Shown here in pieces: positions 26,866 to 35,713 of a stretch of DNA of 38,995 nt. Made by a program: the position numbers and the translations under genes. How positions within the stretch are numbered: the stretch's first letter is position 1; each line of letters opens with the position of its first letter. This DNA comes from CAJBLF01 sp964418415 (GTDB taxonomy: Bacteria > Patescibacteriota > Gracilibacteria > Absconditabacterales > Absconditicoccaceae): the NCBI GenBank assembly GCA_964418415.1, contig CAYQLB010000008.1:1-38995 (forward strand). The letters run 5' to 3'. Under the pieces are notes generated by a model. The model saw only the letters and a list, made by a program, of their open reading frames with translations, was not told where the DNA came from and did no database searches.

Positions 26866-27363
26866 ATGAAAAAATTAATTTGCATTATTGCATGTATTTC
26901 CCTGGTAATATGGGGAGGCGTAAGACTTTATCAAGATAACATTACTTTTAATCAAAATTGCAAAGGCCACCTTAAACTTGCTGCAGATGCCAATACGGTC
27001 GAACTCGCAAAACAAGAGCTAGCAATAGCTGTAAAATACTGCGAAGATCAGGGACTGACACAGGGATATACTTCCATTATGTACAGAACACCTGATGAAG
27101 ACGTAAAATTTTGGTACACTAATCTGAAAGCATCATTAAATGAACTAAATGCTGTATCTGCAGATGCCACGCAACTCGAAAAATCCAACGTACTCATGAA
27201 ACTCCGTGAAACGTTACTGGATAATAGAAATGATGGAACTTCGGTAACTTACCCTGAAGGCATATCTATCTATCCCAATAATATGGCATATTGTATATGG
27301 GCGCTTATATCGTTCATAGTAGCTGTTATCGCCGGTATTGGATGGTTTCGTGAAGATTATTAG
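26866..27363 (+). CDS. hypothetical two-helix membrane protein
   Basis: 165 residues, ATG at 26866, TAG at 27361-27363. Hydrophobic segments at the N-terminus (LICIIACISLVIWGGVRLY) and near the C-terminus (YCIWALISFIVAVIAGIGWF) enclose a helical, Ala/Leu-rich outer or inner domain with two Cys (QNCKGH, KYCEDQ). The first could be a signal anchor. No TGA among ten Gly codons, but that is not decisive for one gene. Own promoter and terminator. No family recognised. Confidence 0.75.
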   Translation: MKKLICIIACISLVIWGGVRLYQDNITFNQNCKGHLKLAADANTVELAKQELAIAVKYCEDQGLTQGYTSIMYRTPDEDVKFWYTNLKASLNELNAVSADATQLEKSNVLMKLRETLLDNRNDGTSVTYPEGISIYPNNMAYCIWALISFIVAVIAGIGWFREDY

Positions 27364-27384
27364 AATACCCATTCCGTATTTTGC

Positions 27385-27412
27385 AAAGGCTTCGTTTTGA
27401 AGCCTTTTTTTT
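27385..27412. terminator. bidirectional terminator
   Basis: AAGGCTTC-GTTTT-GAAGCCTT with T8 on the plus side, shared with the convergent GH26-like gene that ends at 27411. Confidence 0.85.
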
Positions 27413-28724
27413 ATTCTAGAAATTTCTTGGTCATATCTACGATAGCGTCGAGATCCACTTTGGTGAATCTTTTGTATTTTTTACTAAGGGATCCATTTTT
27501 TTTGGTACCATCAAGAAAAGCTATTTGTTCCGTCTTGCCTTGTACATACGTAGTCGTAAACGTATAGAGATCTTTTACCGGCTTCACATATTCAGACCTT
27601 ACGAAGAACATCTTATCATTGAGGGTTATACGTTTGATGTTAAAAAGAAAATAGAGGATGCTATATTCATTCGGTTTTCCTGCAGCATATACTTCCAAGA
27701 TCTTATCATAGAATTTATTTGAAGCAAAATCTATCACTGATCGATCCAATTCACCGAGCGTCCAATTCTGTAATCCATTGGTCAGATCGACATTGAAATA
27801 AATTGCGCCGACGATTCTTGATTCTCTAAGAAGAAACTCCTTTAGCTGAACAAGCCAAGTATTTTTAAGTCCAGAATTATTGAGATATACTTCGATAGAT
27901 TTTTTTTGACTATATGCTCAGGTATAATTGACTGCTGTCGTTCCGACTTCGTCAACGAAAATCGGCTTATCGATAGTCTTCAATCTCTCCAAAGTACGTC
28001 GTGATGTATTATTTACGATCTGATCTGGGGTTCATCGCCAGCGATTACTATTTCCCTTTCCTCGATTATAAAACGTCACTCCCATAAGATCTACATAGGT
28101 ATCTCATGGATAATAGTCCTCAAAGGTCGGGCATTTGAGCTTAGCTTTTACGCTTGGCATGCACTGGATAAATATAGCTGTCTGTGATGGTTTTCCTCAT
28201 TTTGCTGGGAGATCTCGTGCATTCACCGACATATCGAAGAGGATATTGTTTTGATCCAAACCTTCTGCTCTCGAGAGTTCCCACACGTGGATCCATGCTT
28301 TCTTGAATCGATAAGGATCAGAACTTCGTGGATATCGTCCTCCATTCATTTCGTGCATCGTACGAAAAATTACCCTCAGATTATTTTTTTTCACATCCTG
28401 AAAAAATTGTTTATATTGGGTATCAAATGCTCCTGAAGCAACTTGTTTGGCAGTAAACATATTTGGCGACAAAGAAATATGATAGATTTTATTTTCTCCC
28501 AATCTCTCGTTGAGTTGGTTCATCATACTCTCTACATGTTTTCCCCATGGATCAAAAATAAAGGAGACAATAGGTATATCAAGCTTATACTCCTTTTCTA
28601 TACGTTCTATATTTGAAATACTATTATCCCAGGATTTCATCCCAAACATATATGCCCCTGTCTTTGTACTCAACGAGACTGCTACGATACCAAAAAGTAT
28701 TCCTATCACTATTTTTATTTTCAT
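27411..28724 (-). CDS. GH26-like glycoside hydrolase, secreted
   Basis: 437 residues, ATG at 28724, TAA at 27411-27413. Signal peptide or anchor IVIGILFGIVAVSLSTKTGA. VIFRTMHEMNGGRYPRS near 118-134 has the acid/base Glu of the glycoside hydrolase family 26 pattern (R..HEMNG), FKKAWIHVWELSRAEG follows, and KPIFVDEVGTTAVNY near 253-267 has the candidate nucleophile Glu. YYPGDTYVDLMGVTFYNRG uses TGA for Gly and is the (Y)PGD.YVDWVG strand of the family. GH26 enzymes cut beta-mannans and related beta-glycans. A Patescibacterium might use it on a host or EPS polymer, or to remodel its own surface. The final 110 residues are an extra domain of unknown role. Confidence 0.85.
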
Positions 28725-28743
28725 ATGTATAATAATTTTAAAA

Positions 28744-28785
28744 TTTTTAATTTCTAATTTTTAATTTCTAATTTTTAATTTCTAA
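28744..28785. repeat. 14-bp tandem repeat, three units
   Basis: Three copies of TTTTTAATTTCTAA directly upstream of the GH26-like gene. The rest of 28725-28856 is AT-rich with no gene. Confidence 0.85.
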
Positions 28786-28856
28786 ACACGAAAGATATCA
28801 GAAATCCGCTTGTCAACTATATTATATCTTTACACTTTACGCTTACAACTTCAAGC

Positions 28857-29516
28857 TTATAGTTCTTTTACCGTTGTCGATCTAAATCCTTCTTTTTTTC
28901 ATGCGCCTTTTGGGGACATTCGTAATCTATACATCAGATCAGGGAGTTTCTGTCCTTTATCGTAGATAATATCTTCTTTTACGATTCCGAACAATGCGCT
29001 TATTTTCACTACCAAAGCTTTTTCATTGAGAGTGATCTTGGCTATTGACCCTATATCGGGAGTAATTGAAAACACTCTATTTCCCAGGGTAAAATACATT
29101 GATTCTACAGGAGCATCTATTTTTCTGGGACTGATGTCGAATCTCTCTGGCAAATTCAATTTTTTGACGCTTTCTGGAGACATGGGTTTCCCTTGTAAGT
29201 TTCCACTATCTCGATAATAGGTGATTTTATATCCTCATTCTGGTATCTGATCGATACTATTGAGTCCTGTAAGTGATTTTTTTATACCATCCTTAAAAAT
29301 GGCCTCATACGATACTATATGCTCTACATGCTCTTTTTTATCATTTGCCTGATGATATGAAGCTACTGCAGCATCTTTGTAGAAGGATGAAACATCTTCA
29401 CTCTGAACGGTCATACTCGGTACAAACATGAGTAATGCTGCTATATATGATTTCATATTGGCTATCTTCTTGTGAGTTTCAGTAGGATGTGTAGCTACTA
29501 TTTCTTGCTTTTCCAT
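28857..29516 (-). CDS. hypothetical exported or membrane-anchored protein
   Basis: 219 residues, ATG at 29516, TAA at 28857-28859. Read through TGA at 29235 and 28899. A hydrophobic segment at about 22-38 (MKSYIAALLMFVPSMTVQSE) acts as signal or anchor; an internal ATG at its start could be the true start, giving a classical signal peptide. The rest is beta-rich with NRVFSITPDIGSIAKITLNE and a basic tail. No family recognised. Sits between the GH26-like gene and DUF456 on the same strand. Confidence 0.75.
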
Positions 29517-29592
29517 AGCATATATTTTTTATGCTCAAATAAAAAAAATCTAGTATTCGTGCTTTGTTTCGATTTATGTTCTCTGATTTTTT

Positions 29593-30114
29593 TTATTTTA
29601 TGAATAGCTTGTACACATTTACGAAAAAATATCCAGCCATAATGATACTAACAACCAATTTCAACAGACTACCCGTCACGAATCCGATAAATGATCATCG
29701 AGCAGATCTTAATGCATGGTTGTGCTCCTTTCCGGCGTATTTTTCTCCTAGATATGATCCGAGAAACGGTCCTGCTATAAGGCCTATGAGTCCAAATGGG
29801 CCTATAGTTATTCAGAGCAAAGGGAGGATAATCACTGCGATAACAAGTCAAATATTACTACCACGTACTCCCCGCTTGGTTCAGCCAAATTTTTTAGTTC
29901 CTCGTGAAGGAACGACATAGTCGAGAACCGTGAGAAATATGATGATAAGCGCTCGAACGATGAAAAACGTCCGAGAGAATGGATGTCCTGAAGTTAATTG
30001 GAGAAGAATGAACGCGATATACGCAAGCAACGGTCCTGGCAACACGGGAAGTAATGAACCGATGATAGCGATAATACACAAAATTCATCAGAGAATGATA
30101 AGTGCGATATCCAT
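29593..30114 (-). CDS. DUF456-family membrane protein
   Basis: 173 residues, ATG at 30114, TAA at 29593-29595. Four to five membrane segments. ILCIIAIIGSLLPVLPGPLL, LDYVVPSRGTKKFGGTKRG, GPFGLIGLIAGPFLGSYLGE and the last segment LLKLVVSIIMAGYFFV are the standard DUF456 layout, in which a Gly-rich hairpin of the glycine-zipper kind repeats. TGA supplies at least six of the Gly. Function of the family is unknown. Confidence 0.9.
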
Positions 30115-30213
30115 GTTACTTCAATTACGAATTAAACAATTACGAATTACGAATGTTGGTATTTGTTTTGGTATGGACTATAGCTATATAGCAATTTCGC
30201 ACCCGGGTGCAAA

Positions 30214-30747
30214 CGGAAAAGAGCGCTGGGGTTTCCAGCGCTCTCATAGCAACGTTAATTAGTAATTATTTGCCCTTTAGTCCCCAACTGGGGAGGGCTT
30301 CGATCGATTTTGCTCTACTCCCAAAACGGCATGTATCGGCAACGGGAGATTAGAGCTGGGTTTTGGATCTTCAGCCTTTACTTTGGAACGCTAGGCTGAT
30401 TTCATGGCGTTCAAAGATTGCCATTCCGGCAATATTTTTAATTTTTTTGCCTCGTATGCGGAGCTACATTCCCTTTTTTAGTATCCGTTTAGACGGGTGC
30501 GGGAGCAGCATAGCGGGGGCTATAGTTTTTAGCGGTAGACTTACTACCATAGTCTTCTCGACGCGGAGGCTCTGTTTCCTCTAGGCTCCCATTTTCCGTT
30601 AACATCCACGGAAATAGGTGATTAAATCACGCCCCTGCTTTTATTTGTGTCGCGGGGAATTGTTTTGATAATTGTAGTTTGGTTAGGCATATGCGTCCTG
30701 AAAACGCACGCCTAGGCATCGATTTTTGATCATACATTTGTTTTTGT
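30214..30747 (-). ncRNA. structured non-coding RNA, tmRNA candidate, about 530 nt
   Basis: Lies between a strong minus-strand promoter (30755-30782) and an intrinsic terminator (stem GAGCGCTGG/CCAGCGCTC at 30221-30243, then T run). G+C-rich, no long frame. Helices: TTTCCGT/ACGGAAA, TTGCC/GGCAA, GAACGC/GCGTTC, CAGCCT/AGGCTG, CTCCC/GGGAG. A short frame at 30533-30489 begins GCT AAA AAC TAT and ends in TAA inside the loop of CCGT-CTAA-ACGG, giving AKNYSPRYAAPAPV. That is the arrangement of a tmRNA tag with its stop in hairpin P5, and GTGGATGTTAACGG resembles the GGATTCGACGG block. I could not find a matching acceptor stem, T-arm or CCA end, so the class is not proven. Confidence 0.5.
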
Positions 30748-30999
30748 TATCTCTCTTATATATATTTACTTATCAATGTCAAGTCTATTTTTTACTTTTT
30801 TATATACCCACTCTCATCACGATACGAGAAAAGGAAGCCGTTGATAGTCCGAGGTAATACCTGGGTGAACGTGCTTCCTTTATTTTCCAGTACTATCTGG
30901 AAACCGGTTTCTCCGGCAAATTATTAAACGCTCTTTATGTCAAAGAACATCCCATCACTGGGACTCTTTGTATATCTATTTTTCATCAAAGAACAAGAC
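30748..30999. other. hairpin-rich intergenic region
   Basis: Contains AAAGGAAGC/GCTTCCTTT (about 30832-30880), TTTCCAG/CTGGAAA (30877-30896) and CCGG-TTTCT-CCGG. No convincing gene. The first hairpin may be a terminator or an RNA fragment. Confidence 0.4.
30755..30782 (-). promoter_or_regulatory. promoter of the 30.2-30.7 kb RNA
   Basis: On the minus strand TTGACA (30782-30777), 16-bp spacer, TATAAG (30760-30755). Confidence 0.7.
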
Positions 31000-31028
31000 A
31001 AAAAAACTGTCACCAAATCCGGTGACAG
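31000..31028 (-). terminator. intrinsic terminator after the 65-aa gene
   Basis: Minus strand CTGTCACC-GGATTT-GGTGACAG then T7, four bases after a TGA TGA pair. Confidence 0.85.
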
Positions 31029-31034
31029 TATTCA

Positions 31035-31232
31035 TCATGATTGTTTATACAATGTAGCTATGCTTTTTTTTGGACACTTGGTAACCATAATTCGTTCACG
31101 ACGTTTACGTGTCGGATGTGAGTAATACACACCTGCTTTATTGCTTTCCAAGGGTATCCAATTTTTGTAGATAACATACCTCCCCCGCTTTAGTGGTTTG
31201 GCAGTATACGTAATACCATACTGTGTTTCCAT
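31035..31232 (-). CDS. small basic protein ending in tandem TGA
   Basis: 65 residues, ATG at 31232, TGA at 31035-31037, followed at once by a second TGA and the terminator. Basic, with RYVIYKNWIPLESNKAG and HPTRKRRERIMVTKCPKK. No family recognised. If TGA is Gly the frame continues 37 more codons through the terminator to a TAA near 30929, giving an unconvincing tail. The terminator position supports TGA as the original stop, as for 24315-24545. Confidence 0.5.
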   Translation of the reverse strand: METQYGITYTAKPLKRGRYVIYKNWIPLESNKAGVYYSHPTRKRRERIMVTKCPKKSIATLYKQS

Positions 31233-31257
31233 ACGCTTTTATATGTGAATATTTGTT

Positions 31258-32538
31258 TTACAGACTTGGCACGGGAAATTTCAACGCTAATATTCTGATT
31301 TTTTCTTTTAATTCAGCTAACATTTCTTCGTTCTCTCTATTCTTCAACACCTGATCCATGAATTCAACAATCTGCTTCACCTCTTCTTCTTTGACTCCTC
31401 TGGTCGTCATTGCTGGTAATCAGATACGTAGTCCAGATGGACGGAATGGAGGATTTGGATCGTCGGGAATAGTAGATTTGGAGGTTGAAATTCAGATGTT
31501 ATCTAATATTTTTTCTGCGATAGATCCATCTAATTCAGTTCAAGAGAAATCTACGATGACCATATGATTGTCGGTTCAGCTGGTCACTAACTTGTATCCA
31601 CGAGTTGTTAATTCACTTGCTAAAGTCTGTGCGTTTTTGAGTGCTTGCTGCGCGTAGACTTTGAACTCCGGTGTCTGGGCTTCGTGTAATGCTACGGCAA
31701 TAGCGGCGATAGTGTTCATGTGTGGTCATCATTGCATACCAGGAAATACTGCTCTGTCGATTCTTGTCGGGATATTTTCTATCGTGTCTTCTGGTTTCTT
31801 CAATGGATTGGAAACAGTTCACTTGCTCAGAATCAAAGCTCATCTCGGTCATCTGAGCGACTTATGGGTAGTTGTCATCATTACATGAAATCCGTAGTCC
31901 AGTGGATTTTTCAAGAGTCCTGCAGCAATAAATCATCAGATATGAGAAACATCAGCGAATGCGATAGCTCAGACTTCCTTTGCTATTTCTACGAATTTTT
32001 CATATTCGAGCTCTCTTGGGTATGCAGAAAATCCTGCGAGAATTATCTTGGGTTTATGTTGTAAGGCGAGTTCGCGTACTTGATCGAAATCTATCTTCCC
32101 ATCTGGCTTTGTCTTGTAGCGGATAAAGTTGAATACTTTGGAAAAAAAGGTCACCGGAGCGCCGTGGGTGAGATGTCAGCCGTGGGTGAGGTCCATCCCG
32201 AGAATCGTATCTCCTGGGTTCATAAGTGCAGAATAGACACAAAGATTCGCAGCCGCTCATGAGAGTGCTTGGACATTCGCATGGTCCGCATGAAATATTT
32301 CTTTGGCTCTATCGATAGCGAGTTGCTCGATGATGTCGGTATTTTCCTGTCATCCGTAGTATCTGCGTCCAGGTGTTCATTCAGAATATTTATTTGCAAA
32401 CACTGAAGATTGCGCTTCAAGTACTGCCGCAGATTGATAATTTTCGCTCGCGATAAGTTCCATTCCTTCTGACTGCCTTTTTTGCTCAGCGAGTATAGAC
32501 GCGTAGACTTGAGGATCGATATTTTGAATATGTTGCAT
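31258..32538 (-). CDS. glyA: serine hydroxymethyltransferase
   Basis: 426 residues, ATG at 32538, TAA at 31258-31260, at least fifteen TGA codons. IDPQVYASILAEQKRQSEGM, ELIASENYQSAAVLEAQSSV, NKYSEGTPGRRYYGGQENTD, DLTHGGHLTHGAPV and the PLP-lysine loop TTTHKSLRGPRGA are the family landmarks. Nearly every invariant Gly in these motifs is TGA. It converts serine to glycine plus methylene-tetrahydrofolate, so it is the supplier of the amino acid whose codon set is enlarged here. Full length. Confidence 0.96.
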
Positions 32539-32697
32539 AGTTTAAAAATTAGAAAATGAAAATTAGAAATTGGTTAGTGTATAGATATTTATCATTATCT
32601 ATCAAGTTGGATTTTAGTAGTATAGAAAATAGATAAGGATTAGAAAAATATTATTTCTCCTACAAGATATGTTTTATAGAAACTTATGTATATATTT

Positions 32698-33906
32698 TTA
32701 GGGCATAATCGATATCTTGATTACTAATCCCTTGGATGTGATAGGATTACCATTATTATCACGCTCCGACCAGTCTATGCGCATATGCGGAGTAAACTCT
32801 TGTATTCGGGGATCAGATTCCAATTGTTTAAGTATCTCTTGATAGGCATCTATTTCCTTGTCTCCTTTTTTACGATATATGTTTTTTATACGGACTTTAA
32901 TAACACCCGTTACTTCTCTCTCTTTCGTCTTAGATACAACTTCTATTTCTTGATGTCTTTTGATCACCCAAATCAAATCATCCTCTTTTTCCAATGATTG
33001 TTTGAGTATTTGTAATCTCTTTTTTCTATTTTTTTCTGATTCTAACCATAGCGATCGACCATAAATAGGATGTTTTACATCTACGATATCCCATTCTTCT
33101 TGACCATATTCTTCTTTTATTTTTTTAATTTTCTCTGTCTCTTGCACGAGATAGTTTGCTATATATTGCAACTGATTCTGATCTTCATCAGTCATATGTC
33201 CTGATCTTATAATATCAAATACCTGCTTTTGTATAGTTTCTACCTTCTCAATATCCTTATCGATATATTCCTGTAATTTTTTCTGCCTACCTTCTTTGGT
33301 TGTATATTTCTTGTATTCATATGGTTCTCTTTCATACAAATGATCGATATCACCTTCATGGAGGAATGCTTCGAACTCCATACTATTGTGGGTAGCAGCA
33401 TATCTTCATGCTTCTCATTTACCATAATCAATTCTACTCTTTTTTAATTTTTTGATTTCTTTGAGTGTTTTTATCGACAAAACGATAAACCCCAAAAGCG
33501 CTCTAACATCGTTGGGTACCCATTGTGGCAAGAAAGAATTTTCATCATATTGTAATTTATGATGTGCCTCATGTGTCACCAAGGTCTGCATATCATCATC
33601 ATTACCTACATCGATATATGGTCCGAAACTCAAACCTACAAATTTGGATCCCATAATTTCTCCCCGCAACCATTTCAATACTCATAGCTTTTTTATTTTT
33701 ACCCCATGAGTTCTCATCACTTTTTTTAATTCCTTTTTGTCATCCTTGTATTCGTTCGGATACCCATGTAATGCTTGCAATAGCTCTTTTTTCATCTCTT
33801 GACTTGACTCGGGCAGTTTTTGCTGTTTAGTAAAATTTTTCAATGTATCGACGGACATTTCATGTTCAGTATTCATTTTATCATACTTATACATATTTTT
33901 TTTCAT
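32698..33906 (-). CDS. HEXXH-motif protein, possible zinc metallopeptidase
   Basis: 402 residues, ATG at 33906, TAA at 32698-32700, joined through TGA at 33682, 33415 and 33406. After a charged N-terminus comes GSKFVGLSFGPYIDVGND and then LVTHEAHHKLQYDE, in which His112-Glu113-x-x-His116 is the zinc-binding HEXXH helix. The segment FIVLSIKTLKEIKK and a further Glu/Asp-rich coiled part (KDIEKVETIQKQVFDI) follow, and a beta-rich C-terminus (GVIKVRIKNIYRKK, GLVIKISIMP). No signal peptide. The third zinc ligand cannot be assigned. No family recognised. Isolated between glyA and the GH3-like gene. Confidence 0.7.
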
Positions 33907-34006
33907 AGCCCTGGTTCACACTAAATTATATATACATTATATTCCAAATATTTTTTTTTGCAAACAACAAAATGACATCGTTCGGGCATATGATGTATTG
34001 ACTTAG

Positions 34007-35536
34007 CTAACCAATCATGTTTAAAATTTCATCGATATTTTTTCTATCATTGGATACTTTGGGAATTTTATGCTGTCCACCGAGTTTATTTTTGGATTTC
34101 ATCCATTCATAGAAAGTGCCTTGTTTGACACAATGAACGATTGGTTCACCAAGCACTTTTGTATCAGTTCTTTCATCAAAATAATAGGAATTGATCTTGC
34201 CAAGTTCATGATCAAGTGTTTTTATAAACTCTTCTGGGTGTTCTGGCATCTTTACAAATTCTACAATCCATTCATGACAACCCCTTGTTTTTCCTCCCTC
34301 GTATACCAGAGGACCTACTGTATAATCAGTTACTATAGTATTGGTCGCTTTGGTTGTCTGTAACAATGCTTTCTCGATATGTTCAAAAGAAACACGTTCA
34401 CCTATCATATCTATAAAATATTTTGTTCTACCGGCGACTTGGATTTTTCGTGGTTTCAGTGACGTAAATCTCACCACATCACCAATCACATATCTCCACA
34501 ATCATGAACAAGTAGTAATGACGATAATATATTCTTTGTTCACTTCTACATCATTGAGCGTCAGCACTTTAGGGTTTGCTTTACCATATTCTTCCATCGG
34601 AATAAATTCATAAAAGGTACCATGATTGATCAAAAGCAGCATATCATTGGCAAAATTGGTATCTTGTATACTAAAGAAACCTTCCGATGCATTATAGATC
34701 TGATAATATTTCATTTTGGGAGACGGTATGAGTTTTTCAAATTGCTGTTTGTACATATCTATAGGAAGCCCTCATCGAAAAAAAAGTTCTAGTTTGGGTC
34801 GCACTTCAAGGATGGTATTTTTTCCTGTATATTCCAATACTTTATAGAGAAAATTAAGGATCCATCATGGTTGTCCATTGATAAAGGTAATTTCCTGATC
34901 GACTGTCCTCTCTATAATAGCTTGTACTTTTTCTTCCCAATTTTCTATATAAGCGATATCATCCTGCGGTTCTTTGAGCATTTTAATAATCGCTGGAGTA
35001 TTCTTCTGGAGAATTGCAGAAATAAAACCGACATTTTCTTCTCAAGTATATGGGTTTCTCGAAAATCCTCATCCTATTACCAGTCATTTTCCCATCAGAA
35101 ACTGGCTCCTCATATTGTTTTTACAGAAAAAATTGAGTACATCGGCTCCTCCTCTAAAATGTGATTTTTTTAGCCCTTCTTTGGTGACAGGAATATATTT
35201 TGATTCTCCTCAGGTTGTTCATGAAGATGTAGCGAACCGATCAATTTTGCCTGGATACGTAATATCTTTTTCTCCTTTGAGCATGTAGAGTATCCAAGGT
35301 TCAAAATCCTTATAATGAGAAATAGGGACTGCATTTTGAAAATCTTCTATCGTTCTGATACTCTCAAATCCGTATTTCCTTCAAAAAACAGTTCTCCTAC
35401 ATTTCTGGATCAGATCAAACAAGATATTCTCCTGATGTTTGAATGAAGATTCCTGAAGATGAGACTTTACCATAAGATATGTTTTGATAATCTTATTGAT
35501 AATGCGCTTCGGTACAAGTAAAGGACGTATCCTCAT
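34007..35536 (-). CDS. GH3-family acyl-adenylate-forming protein
   Basis: 509 residues, ATG at 35536, TAG at 34007-34009. FATSSGTTGGESKYIPVT is the ATP/AMP-binding loop of the GH3 branch of adenylating enzymes (two Gly are TGA). NASEGFFSIQD, EYIIVITTCSGLWRYVIGDVVRFT and KIQVAGRTKYFIDMIGERVS match the later motifs (sTSEG, LWRYRxGD, R.k..ini.gEk). Plant GH3 proteins join amino acids to auxin or jasmonate; the bacterial members form amides or esters of unknown substrates. Length is a little under the usual 550. Divergent from pheT. Confidence 0.88.
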
Positions 35537-35713
35537 AGTATGGATTATCGACTAAAAGATATCTATCATCCTTAGTTTTTATTGAAGCTTTTTTTTATGG
35601 AATGAATGTATAATTGCAAGAAGGAAATTTTTCGCTTTATTTCTCAAATGATTTTGTTATTTATAGTAGCATATGCGAACATAGAGTTCTCAGTTTATTT
35701 ATTTAGCCGGACA

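Noticed and set aside
30937..31125. Plus-strand ORF of 62 codons
   Set aside because: It overlaps the terminator and the 65-aa gene on the other strand and has no family features.
35606..35713. Hydrophobic N-terminal extension of PheT from 35606
   Set aside because: PheT normally starts at the MKYTSPLLKKF equivalent; the extension is unrelated and lies in the divergent promoter region.
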